DNA of 64,000 nt from Wolfiporia cocos. Its lineage: Eukaryota; Basidiomycota; Agaricomycetes; Polyporales; Phaeolaceae. The notes beneath the pieces are model-generated. The model made no database searches and was not told the DNA's origin. It saw only the letters and a list, made by a program, of their open reading frames with translations. Positions 24,301 through 34,775 of this stretch are shown here, in pieces. How positions within the stretch are numbered: position 1 is the stretch's first letter; the number at the start of each line of letters is the position of its first letter. The position numbers and the translations under genes are program-made. Location: assembly GCA_029448655.1 (NCBI GenBank), contig JACCLO010000002.1, positions 1,178,001 to 1,242,000 of the forward strand. Reading direction: 5' to 3'.

Positions 24301-25528
24301 TTGATCGGTGCCTGTCCACCGCTGTGATTTGATCGCGTCGTCTAGGATGCGCGTATGACACAATGGCGAGATGGTGAGGTGGCCCTCGGCGACGAGGCCG
24401 AGCGGCATTGATAGACCATGCTGGTTACAGGTGCGTCAGCGAACAGGCCCCGCGCTGGCCTGGCCGGGGGAAGCTTGTATTCCGTGCCGTTCACGGGGAC
24501 ACCGGCAGTTCCCTGCACTCGTCTTCGTCTTCGCGGCAATGCCCACGCTGGGCGCAGTCGAAGACGAGATGGAAGGTTCAGCAGGGGCGTCGTTGTCGTT
24601 GCATGTGCATGTGGAACCAGACCCTACGACCACAGTGGGTATATCTCGATTACCTATAGTGCAGAGGGATGGTGGCTGCGCCGAGGAGCATGCGGTCGGC
24701 TCCGTGCACGGTGCTCGTCTGCATTTTTCGGTGGCGAGCTCGGTGTCTCACGCGGCGGGCGGGCACACGATGTGGAATGGGATGCGACCGTGCGGGCGCT
24801 GGGAGCCGCGTGCGCGGGGGCAGTGCGATTCGTCGTTCCCCGCTACGCCTTGAGATTCTGTGCGGAAGGTGCCCATCGCGCTAAGCAATTGCGCGAGAGC
24901 TGTGTGCCGGGACGTGCGAGGCAGCCTCCCGCAGCCGTGCGCTGTAGAATATTGAGACGAGCACGCGGGACGATGCGCTGCGCCGCGGAACTGATGGGCG
25001 CCATACGCGGACATACTGTGGCGATCTCCATTCGCGGAAAGTGGCGGATGCCAGATCTCTGTCTGCGCTGTGTGCACCTGCCAGTGCCCGAGGGCGTTGT
25101 ACTCGCTCGAGCATGCTCCTTCTCTCTCTCCCTCTCCCACCGCACCCAGCACAGTGTCTGCCAGCGCGCACATCCCCATCGCGCCTCCTCTGTCCCCCGA
25201 CGCCCCGGAGCTGTGCTGCACCGATCCTAGCACGATCCTAGGCGCGCCATACACTCCCGGATCATTACCTTGTCCTCCCGGGTGGTGCTCCCACCCCGCG
25301 AGCTGCGTCCGGGTGCACGGGCCTGCCGTGCCTCCTCGGCTTCTCCCCGGAATCCAGCTCCAGCTTCCTGTTCTCGAAAGGTGCGTATTCGTATTCTCAC
25401 ACTACTTTCTCCGTGAGCGCGCTCGACGCTAACGCCCGTTTGGGATCCCGTCCAATTTGGCTATAGTTCTATCGTCTGTATTTCGCGCATCTCCTCCTTC
25501 CGTGTCCTGGCCTGCCTGTGCCGCATCT
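21354..25528. other. 4.2-kb gene-poor region between ASK1 and G-alpha
   Basis: Both flanking genes point away, so their promoters lie here. Several long frames exist (for example 23612-24217 minus and 24418-25230 plus), but they overlap on both strands, are Arg/Ser/Cys-rich and show no domains, as expected from GC-rich noncoding DNA. A minus-strand frame at 21905-22249 (114 codons, MSYRLKIKKQFGRQGSLLAA) is the only one with balanced composition; I cannot place it. Just before the G-alpha start there are pyrimidine tracts (25119-25139, CTTCTCTCTCTCCCTCTCCC), which are common in fungal core promoters. Confidence 0.45.
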
Positions 25529-28260
25529 ATGGCCAACCGTCGACCACAAGTCGCCCCCACTGCGGGCCGCCGCGAGTCCATTGACCCCCTGGAGCGTGCC
25601 ATACGACCACCTGCGAATGAGTCGCCAGAGGAACGCGAGCGCAGACTCCGCGCAGAGGAAGAGGCGAGGAGGATAAGCCATACCATCGACCGAATGCTTA
25701 GAGAGGACGATAAGGAACGCCGCAGGAAGAAGGTCGTCAAGATACTGCTACTCGGCCAGAGCGAGAGCGGCAAGAGTACGACTCTTAAGCGTGAGTGCTC
25801 TTATATTATTTGTGTGGCAGGGGAACGGGCAGTATCGGGCTGGGCACTGCTGCCGTAATTGAACGGCTCTATCCCCATTTCCTCCATCCCGTTGCGCGTC
25901 AGAAGAAGCAAATACAGCCTCAGACTCTCTGTGAGATGCGGCAATCTCAAGGACACCCTTCTCCGTATTCGTATGAACCCTCAGAGCTATGCAGACGACA
26001 CAAACTTTAATTCCTGTACGATTGGTTTTTTGAGATCGACGCCGCTGTCATGATAGGTTCCACGAACTGGCTGCCACTCTCTGGGTTTTCTACCTGGTTT
26101 CCACCGTTCTGTTTCAACGGTTTTCAACCAGTCGTCATTGTCGGGATGAGCGCTGTTTTCTTTATCATCCCGTATGTCAGACACATCGCCCACTTCCATC
26201 AAAGGTGACGCAAGCACAGCCATGGTCACTCCCATATTGCCTCACGTCACTTCTTTAATTCGCCGTTGCTGATTTTGTGAGCCTACAGAGTTCCAGCTGT
26301 TGCATACTCCCGCTGCATTCCATGCCGAGCGACTGGCTTGGAGATTTGTGATTTACCTCAACCTCGTGCGCTCTATCCGCCGGTCAGTTTCGCCCGACCT
26401 CAGCACCGTGAAAATGAGTCTAAACTGACCTATAACCCGGTTTTGATTTATAGAATTTTGGAGGCCATCGCGCCCGAACCTGACACCAACGGGCTTGACG
26501 AGCTCGACGACATCGACTCCAATGAGACTGCGACAATTGTCATCATCGGAAATGGGCGTTTTTCATCCTCAGTCCCTGGTTACGAGAACTACTGCCGCCG
26601 TCTTGCGCCGCTTTTCGAGCTGGAACAAAGGCTCATGAGACAACTCACCGACCCCGAAGAACCCGACGAGCTGGAAGCCACCCACCTCCCCTCCTCTTCA
26701 AGCTCCCACCAACACAGACATCCTCCCAAGGCCGAAGGCTACGGCTCGTTCACACCCATGGACCGTGCCCCAGCCGTGAGCATGAGCGACCCAACGCGGA
26801 GGTCACCGCGGATCACGATCCCCCCGGGCATGAGCTCGTCGCCGACGTCGCCCGTAACGACATCGCCGGCTGCCGAGCCCACGGTGTCCACGCGGAAGAA
26901 CTGGCGCAAGGCGTTCGCGCTGGGGCGCAACCAGAGCCCGAAGAACGCGCACTCGGGCGAGCTGCACGGCTGGTGGGAGGACCCGCACGACCCCGTGCAC
27001 GTCCTGAACCGCTGCGCGCCGACGATGAGCGAGCTCTGGCGCGACCCGCGGGTGCGCCAACGCCTCGCGGAGAAGCGGATACGCCTCGAGGAGAGCAGCG
27101 GGTTGTGAGTGCTTCTCTGCTGCGTTTTCGTGCGCTTCGTCCGTGGATATCGGCGATGCGTGGATATCGGATGATGGGACGCTAATGCGCCTCTGTAGCT
27201 TCCTCGACGAGATCGATCGCGTTACAGCCAAGATGTACTTCCCGAAGGACGGTGAGTACACAACCCTCCGTGGTTCCCGCACGCGACTGAGCCGCCGCCG
27301 CACATACAGAGGACGTACTCAGGGCGCGGCTAAAGACGAATGGGGTGATCGAGCATGTGTTTAGTCTCCCGAAGAACAATGAGTACCGTGGCGTCGAGTG
27401 GCGGATTTATGATGTGGGCGGCGCGCGGTCGCAACGGCATGCGTGGGCCCCGTACTTCGAGGATGGTGCGTCCGCGGTTCGCGCTGATTTTATCTATTGC
27501 TACGCAGGGCTGTGGATGGTTGCTGACGAGATTGTCCGTAGTGAACGCAATAATTTTCCTCGCGCCTATCAGCGCGTTTGATCAGACGTTGGCAGAGGTA
27601 GATACTCGGTGGCGTTCGTGGGGCCGTGGAGACTGATCATTACATGTTGCTCCAGGATCCGACGGTCAATCGCTTGGAAGACTCGCTTATGCTGTGGACA
27701 TCGGTCGTATCGAACAAGTTGCTCGCGCAGGTCAACATCATTCTATTCCTGAACAAGTGTGACTTGCTTAAGGTACGTCAATGTTCTCGTAACGACGGAG
27801 TTGCGGTTGCTAAGATCTAACCGTACTGTGAACTGTAGCGAAAACTTGAAAGCGGAGTGAGACTCAGCCACCACATGATCTCGTACAACGACCGCCCGAA
27901 CGACTACGAGTCGATAGCAAACTGTCTGTCCTCAGTGCCACTACCCGCTTTGGCACGCCGCTGACCTAGCGATGAAACGATCAGACTTCCGACGCAAGTT
28001 CGGGTGGGTGCATCATTCATATACGCCGAACAAAGCCAGAGAATGTTATGGTACGTGCTTGCTGATCGGGCTTTATCCTGCTTAGCTAACGAGGCATTTT
28101 CTTAGTACATTTCACTTCTGTCACGGATACCATGCGAACGCATGTAATCATCACCAACGGTCAGTCTTTTCATTATTCTCACACAAGGCTTTCCTGACCT
28201 CCCTTCGCAGTGCGAGATATCATTCTTACCGGAAACCTGAAGTCTTCGTCTCTCATGTAA
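25529..28260 (+). CDS. Divergent G-protein alpha subunit
   Basis: ATG at 25529 opens a charged helix, then KILLLGQSESGKSTTLK (P-loop, residues about 71-87). After a 498-base intron (25791-26288) come QFQLLHTPAAFHAERLAW, the helical domain with an inserted Ser/Pro-rich stretch of about 100 residues (26.69-26.95 kb), FFLDEIDRVTAKMYFPKDED, VLRARLKTNGVIEHVFSL (switch I, Arg and the first Thr kept), WRIYDVGGARSQRHAW (switch II), IIFLAPISAFDQTLAE, NIILFLNKCDLLK (G4) and VHFTSVTDTMRTHVII (G5). The C terminus is NLKSSSLM. The overall order is that of heterotrimeric G-alpha, which relays receptor signals by GTP binding. Departures: the catalytic Gln of DVGGQ is Ala, G5 TCAT is TSVT, and there is no MGxxxS myristoylation start. 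Length is about 500 against the usual 350. It is most likely one of the extra, fast-evolving G-alpha paralogues of agaricomycetes. Confidence 0.9.
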
Positions 28261-28792
28261 GGTCTGTGAATACGTTATCTGCTCCATTGGGTGCGTTTTT
28301 CGAAGTAAACACAACTTTCTCATTGACCCTGACGTTGGTTCCTGGAAGAACATCATATATTGTTACATATTGTGTAATGGCGGAATTGTCCTGGCTATTG
28401 TTTGTTCTCAATCTTTGCCCTTGCTGCCATCTAGCTCTATCTCAAATACTTGCTGCGCACATACCCGCCGTATATAAAATAAAGCTGTGTATCAAAAGTA
28501 ATTCGCCTGTACAAACTTGCTCGTAGCCGTACTCATACGTCTTCGTTCCGTGTAATCATACATCCCGCTTTGGAATCTTCTAAAATGGCACGGTCAATTC
28601 AGCGGAGTGAGCCTCGGCCCGAGCCCACAAAGTTTACGAAGGCGAGAACTGGCGGTTTCAGCCAGTCTCACATCCCGCAACTGCCTATGGGAGCGACAGT
28701 CTCTCCGACCGTCGAAGCCTCAGAGGCGTGCTAACGCGTGTCACGGGACCGCATTGATCTGGCGATCGCGCAAGCCAGGTTGACCCGGACCC
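28261..28792. other. Intergenic region
   Basis: About 530 bases. A 48-codon frame from 28585 (MARSIQRSEPRPEPTKFTKA) is too short to support and probably lies in the RidA promoter or leader. Confidence 0.4.
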
Positions 28793-29558
28793 ATGCAGAC
28801 CGCCATAAGGTGTGCAGCCCGAGCCAGCCGTCTCCCCGCTCTTCGAGCAAGCCGTTCTCCTCTCCAGATCCTCCCCCGGGTAGCGCCGACTACATCAAGG
28901 TTGAATTTGACAATCAATCGAAGCATGTCTCTCTCGTTCGTGTCCACTACCGGTGAGAATGATCGCATGATGATGGGACGCGTGCGATGGCCGCTCATCT
29001 GAGGACATGTGGCTAAGATGCGCCCGCCGCGGTTGGCCCGTACAACCAGGGTGTCAAAGTCGGCGACCTTCTTTTCGTGTCCGGGTCCCTCGGGATCAAC
29101 CCTGCGACTGGGAAGATGGTCAGTGTTCACACGAACTGTTCGGAGGCTCAGCATATTGATCGCAGAGGCGCGGAAGGTTGAGGGCGGCCTCGAGGCGCAG
29201 ACAGAGCAGGCGCTGAAGAACATGAAGACGATCATCGAGGCCGGCGGCGGAAGCATCAGCAAGGTGGTCAAGACCACGGTGCGTGCTTCTGCCATATCCT
29301 ATCTCTGTCTTGCGCTGATCCTTGGCTGTTGTCCTTGCGCGAACAGGTCTTCCTTGCCGACATGAACGACTTCCAGACCATGAACGGCATCTATGCAAAG
29401 TTCTTCGAGGGTCACAAGCCCGCTCGCTCGGCCGTGCAGGTCGCGCGCCTGCCTCTGGACGCGCGTTTCGAGATCGAGTGCATCGTAAGGTGAGCTACTT
29501 CTGCAGAGTGGTGAAATGCTCTGGACGTTGATTTGAGTCTCGCTGTAGTCTCGCATGA
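28793..29558 (+). CDS. RidA/YjgF/UK114 family enamine/imine deaminase, mitochondrial form
   Basis: From ATG at 28793 there is an Arg-rich, acid-free leader (MQTAIRCAARASRLPALRAS) typical of a mitochondrial presequence. A second Met (SMSLSFVSTT, ATG at 28925) could start a cytosolic form. Introns then join to DAPAAVGPYNQGVKVGDLLF, VSGSLGINPATGKM, GGLEAQTEQALKNMKTIIEA, KVVKTTVFLADMNDF and the family signature GHKPARSAVQVARLPLDAR followed by FEIECIVSLA and TGA at 29556-29558. RidA proteins hydrolyse reactive 2-aminoacrylate-type enamines released by PLP enzymes and protect branched-chain amino acid synthesis; the Arg of PARSAVQVARLP is the substrate-carboxylate ligand in the family. About 175 residues with the leader, 130 without. 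The third exon probably starts at GCGCGGAAG after GATCGCAGAG. Confidence 0.93.
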
Positions 29559-29865
29559 AGAATATAAGATGGGAAAGCTGTGATGGTTGATCGCGCTGAT
29601 GCGCTGGGAGAAATATTGCTGGGTTGCATAGAGCCCATTGTACTTGTCGCTTCATGTGTATTGGCCAGTATTGACATGAGTATCTTCATGAGTATATGCG
29701 AAGAGTTTCAGGTCTGTTTTTCGTCGCGGCATGCAGTACCACCAGGGTTAGGGTTCAGGAAGTAGAGACGCGACGCGCGTTCGGCGCTTGAGCGCGATCA
29801 AGCGCGGCGCGTGCGTAACTGTTTAGCTCTCACTTCCATCGCCATCCTCTCGCTCTTCGTACAAT

Positions 29866-30939
29866 ATGTTCTTGACACGCTCAGAGTATGGTAAGGCCAT
29901 GATGCTTGTGCTCGAACTGGGAAACTTACGAGCACTGCGCAACGTCAGACCGAGGTGTGAACACCTTCTCTCCTGAAGGTCGTCTGTTTCAAGGTGAGCG
30001 GAGTGTTTCTTGAACGTGTTCATACGCTGAATACTCGTTTCACAGTCGAATACGCAATCGAAGCCATCAAGGTGTGCACATATTTAACACGATGGTCCCG
30101 TCGAGTGACAGTCAATTTCCATGACTAGCTTGGTTCAACAACCGTCGGCGTGAAGACACACGAAGGCGTCGTCCTCGGTGTCGAGAAGCGCGTCCAGTCC
30201 CCATTGCTCGAGTCCTCTTCAATTGAGAAGATTATGGAGATCGACACGCATCTCGGCTGCGCGATGTCGGGTCTCACCGCGGACGCACGCACGATGATCG
30301 ACCACGCACGCGTGACGTCGCAGAACCACGCGTTCGTATACGACGAGCGCATCAAGGTCGAGAGTGTCACGCAAGCCGTGTGTGACCTCGCACTGCGGTT
30401 CGGAGAGAGTGTGCACGATGAGGACGCGATGATGAGTCGGCCGTTTGGTGTTGCGCTGCTGATTGGCGGGATTGACGAGCTGGGGCCTCAGCTGTGAGTA
30501 CAATCGAGTATCGCTCGGGGTACAGTTGCATTGTGGCTCACGTTAATTGAGATACCACACCGACCCATCCGGAACATTTGTGCGGTACGAAGCGAAGGCG
30601 ATTGGTTCAGGATCTGAGGCGGCACAGAGCGAGCTGCAAGACAAGTGGCATAGCGTGCGTGTTGCAATATTCTATTACGCATGCTTGGAGGCATTGATTC
30701 TTTTGCATACAGTCGATGTCACTGCAGGAGGCCCAACTGCTGACGTTACGGGTACTGAAGCAGGTGATGGAGGAGAAGCTAGACCACCACAACGTTCAGC
30801 TTGCTCAGGTATGTCAACTCATCCCGTATTATCTCCAAACCACTGGGTTAACGTACCCTGTACACCGTAGATCACGCCAGAGAAGGGTTTCGAGATTCTG
30901 GACGAAGTTAGGCTAAAAGTGATAATTGACGCTATGTAA
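29866..30939 (+). CDS. PUP2: 20S proteasome subunit alpha type 5
   Basis: ATG at 29866 gives MFLTRSEY, which joins over a 60-base intron to [19 protein letters not shown], the N-terminal proteasome alpha signature. Then come [73 protein letters not shown] and the end [19 protein letters not shown] before TAA at 30937-30939. The SPLLE and STT-GVKT details match alpha-5 rather than the other alpha subunits. It is part of the outer ring that gates entry to the proteolytic chamber. About 250 residues, the normal length; six short introns. Being single-copy and conserved, it is a good anchor for synteny. Confidence 0.95.
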
Positions 30940-31638
30940 CAACATGGACCATCGTAGTCTATTTTTGTATGCTTTCATTCTGAGCCGGAAATGCGCTGAC
31001 ATATCAAGGAGATTATTATCTGGAAAGAATCCGGATAGCAGGTGACACACGTAAACATTCATTCGCGGATGAGAAAACGGCATGCTTCTGGAGGAACTTA
31101 CTGCACTGTGGCTGTAAATTTGGTTCTTACATCGTTAATAGCTTTACAGAGGGGCCTGTCTCGGTTTTAGGTTTCCAAAAAGCTCTCGATGCTGTTCAAC
31201 AACATGTGGCGGCGGGCAGGTAATCAAGTCCTGGTGCTTTCTGTGACAGAGTTCCTGACGCCCCTCAGTGAGACCATGCGGGTATATGTGAAGACGGGCT
31301 GCCGCCTCGCCGTCGGGGGAGACGCATTGAATTGAGTTCTCCATGTGACTGCATGAAGGAAGGAACCTTTGACGAACGCCACTCACCTGCTTCGTCGAGT
31401 CTGGAGTAGGCGTCCGAGCTGCTTGACACGAGACCTGAGGGTGTCCTAGCAGGCTTGGATGACCGGGATGCAAGGTGCTTCTTCTCCTGGACTGCACCTA
31501 GGTTGCCTGGACCGAGGATGTTGGGTGATTGGCAGCTCCACTGACATGGAAGTATAAAGCTTCGCATCTATGAGACAGCATCCGCACGCGTTGAGATAGT
31601 GACTTGGTCCTGGTTGTGGCAGTATAGCTGGCTACAAC
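30940..31638. other. Intergenic region
   Basis: About 700 bases. The overlapping minus-strand frames (31144-31567) show no domain. The distal part holds the first transporter's promoter. Confidence 0.45.
31553..31558 (+). promoter_or_regulatory. TATA box of transporter 1
   Basis: TATAAA lies about 85 bases before the ATG at 31639. Confidence 0.5.
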
Positions 31639-33976
31639 ATGGGCGTTCGTACTAACCGTAGAGCGATTCTATTCACTGGCTTCGTCGCGCTTGGTGAGGG
31701 TTGGCATTCACCAAAGTGAAGTGTAGCGCTGATTGCCCTTAGGAGGTGAAGCACAGATGCTATGAAATGCCCTGTAAGTGGCAGTTTTGTTTCACCGGGT
31801 TTTTCGGCGCTGACCCGCCCGTAGGCATCAAATTGACGTTTAGCTCTGTAGGGTTCATATTCGGGTATGACATGGGTGTGATCTCGGTGCAGCAATAATT
31901 TCATTTATCTAGTAACATGCTAACTGTTTGAAGGGATGTCTCATCATGTCGGATTTTGCTGCCCGGTTTGGGCAAACCGGATCTGATGGTGTGCCATACC
32001 TGTCCAGTTCAAGACAATCTATCATCACGTCTCTGTTATCTGCCGGGTAGGTAATTCATCTCAGCGATTTGACGTTTGCATTGAACACTGCCTCAAGGAC
32101 AATCGTAGGATCTATTGCACAGGCCTTCACTTCAGACCGCTTTGGAAGAAGGGGATCGATTCTGATATGGTCTGCGGTCTTCACCGCTGGTGCTGTGATT
32201 CAGACGGCAACTATGCGCGCCATAGCACAAATCACCATTGGTCGGTTCATTTCAGGACTTGGAGTAGGAGCGCTGTCTGGTACAGGTCTATTTCTGATCG
32301 AGACTCTATCACTGACGAGGTGGTAAGCAATGGTGCCTCTGTATAACGGCGAAACCGCGCCGAAGGCTCTGCGTGGCGCGCTTGTCGTCATATACCAAGT
32401 GCAGATATTTACAGGGTACGTGTCACTTCTGGTGTCAGTGTCAGGGCTGCATTTAACGCAATCACCGCGTAGTATCTTCACGGCTGATGTCATTGAACTT
32501 GGAACGCGCACCATCGACGGCTCTGCGTCTTGGCGTATTCCGATTGGCCTGCAGATCGTGTGGGGCCTCGTCCTTTTATCAGGCATCTTCTTCCTCCCAG
32601 AATCTCCGTGAGTCTCCGCATGAGAGTTTCCTGTGCTAGCACGCCGTATGACCTTCTATCCCGGTCCGCGTAGTCGACACTTGCTCGGCATTGGCAAGGA
32701 AGCAGAGGCGCAAGCTGTTGTGGCAGAGCTAAACGGCGTTTCGGAAGACGATATCGTCGTGCACGAGATCATAGAAGAACTTGATTTCGCGATACGGGCA
32801 GAAAATGAGGGCGGAAAGGTGTCGTGGGCGGAGTGCTTCTCCACGAGGAACATGCTGTGGAAGCGGACGATTAACGGCATGGTACTACAGTTTGTGCAGC
32901 AATTGAATGGGCAAAACTTTTACTGTGCGTATTCATGTCTCTCAGAGTGTGAACACAGCTAACGTGTACTGCCCATAGTCTACTATGGTGATACATTCTT
33001 TCAGGTGGGCGCATAATCGGTTGTGAAACATGCACATCTCAGTGAACACTACGTTATCAGAGTGCCGGGACACAGTACGTTTCTCCAGATCTCCGACTAC
33101 TTCTGTACCGTTGACATTCGGAGCAGGTTGTCGCCATATGTTATACAGACTATCCTGGGCGCCGTAGCTATCTCAGGAGCGCTTCCAGCCCTTTATCTGA
33201 TCGATACCTGGGGGCGTCGAAGGGTACGGCCATTGTACAGCATGCGGAAACCCCAGCTGACACTGCCCCTCGCAGTCATTGCTCGCGGGTGCTTTAATGC
33301 AAGCTACATGTGCCGTTATCGCCGCATTAGTAGGACACTTCTTGCTCTCACCGAACAATAGCCACTCTACGCTGCGTAATCGACAGGGTGGTGATGTGCT
33401 CATCGCTTTCGCCATCATGCACGTTTTTGCACAGGGTCTGACGTGGGGGCCCACACCTTGGTAAGCTGGCATTCAGAGCGGCCCGGCAGGTATTCACAAC
33501 CTGCTTCTGCAGGGTGTACCTTGCAGAGAGTTTCCCGTTGAGGGTTAGGCCCAAGTGCATCGCTCTGGGCACTGCGACCAGTATGTGCACCACAACCTCT
33601 GATGGTACCTTGCTGAGATCATCCGCACAGATTGGGTCTGGAACTTCCTCCTGAGTTTCTTCTCCCCACGCATCACAGCAAGGATCGGCCCCTTGATATT
33701 ACTGATCTTCTGCGGCATGCTCCTTTTCGGCTTTGTTTATGTATATCTCTTCATACCGGAAACATTGGGCCTCACATTGGAGCAGGTAGGTCATCTTTTT
33801 TCATATGAGGCCCTTCTCGCTCAACACTAGGATGGCAGGTAGATGAGTTGTATCGCTCTGGGGTCAAACCATGGAATTCGATGGGGTGGCGGCCCGGCAT
33901 GGAGCACACAAATGCCGAGGTTGAATCTGCGAAGGTTAAGGAGCTGGCCGAAGATGACCTGAAGTGTGCAGAATAG
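31639..33976 (+). CDS. Hexose-type MFS sugar transporter 1
   Basis: ATG at 31639 starts the first membrane helix (RRAILFTGFVALGG), continued as FIFGYDMGVIS after a predicted 3-base exon (GAG, 31743-31745). Then follow CLIMSDFAARFGQTG, TIVGSIAQAFTSDRFGRRGS (the D-R-x-GRR motif of sugar porters), GRFISGLGVGALS, VPLYNGETAPKALRG, WRIPIGLQIVWGLVLLSG and FFLPESPRHLL. The second half has LQFVQQLNGQNFYYYGDTFF, LYLIDTWGRRR, WVYLAESFPLRVRPK and FIPETLGLTLEQVDELY. Twelve membrane spans are expected in the plasma membrane. The Q-Q-L-N-GQNF stretch corresponds to the sugar-binding QQxxG region of hexose permeases. PETLG departs from the usual PETKG. It ends with TAG at 33974-33976, about 510 residues. The downstream neighbour is a tandem paralogue. 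Confidence 0.9.
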
Positions 33977-34775
33977 ATATGCACATATCTGAATGGTATC
34001 CTCTCTTGAGTGTACCCGGAGGGACGATGCCTTACCAGATCTGACAAGTTGGTGAAGTAATCAGTGTCCAACAGATAGCTTCAGGATGTGGTTGGTGAGA
34101 CAATCACCTTACTAATTTGTGTGGAGCGGCTGTGTCGCCAAGCAGGTTGTTGAAGTCATAATGTCGTGGTAAGCTTCCTTCTGTTGCAAGCGCTCTTAAG
34201 CAGTACTCAGATCGTAACATGTATTATGACGTTGACAGATAGGCACCGAAATATTGAATACAGCCCTTGCTGATGGCTCCGAAATGTCGAGTTACTACGA
34301 TCTGTATTGAATCGAGGTTGAACAGTAGAAGCAGCTTGAGTATCGGGCAAGCGTTTCTTGAACTAATCCGCCAATACCTCAGGCCTCAATGGTCAGCATC
34401 CACTCATTCTCTATCTCGCCTGCATCTCTGGTCCTGTTCCCCCAGCGAGGAAATGGCCGTCCGTCGGATGCCTCATGTGACTGACAGACTCCAAGCACCA
34501 TCCGTTCGCCTTCTTGCCGAGACTGCGTATCAACACTCTGCGCCACGAGACCGTCGCGCTACTTCTACTCAGATTCTATACCGGAAATAGTATGCTTCTC
34601 GCTCCCACGTCGAGGCGTGCATGACCTGGGGCTGCACTGGCCACTAAGCATGTCGCGGAGAAGCTGGGCCGGCATACGTTTGAGTTAAGGACTCCGCCAG
34701 ATGAGTATATAAGCAGACGGCCTATAGATTGACTTTGGATAGCCTCGTTTGTCTGATTACAGGCTTGGAAGCAAG
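33977..34775. other. Intergenic region between the two transporters
   Basis: About 800 bases with no supported gene. The promoter of transporter 2 lies at its end. Confidence 0.5.
34706..34712 (+). promoter_or_regulatory. TATA box of transporter 2
   Basis: TATATAA lies 64 bases before the ATG at 34776. Confidence 0.5.

Noticed and set aside
23612..25254. Several overlapping 160-270 codon frames on both strands
   Set aside because: GC-rich noncoding sequence opens all frames; products are Arg/Cys/Ser-rich with no domain.
28585..28731. 48-codon frame upstream of the RidA gene
   Set aside because: Too short, without homology I can recognise, and placed where the promoter or leader is expected.
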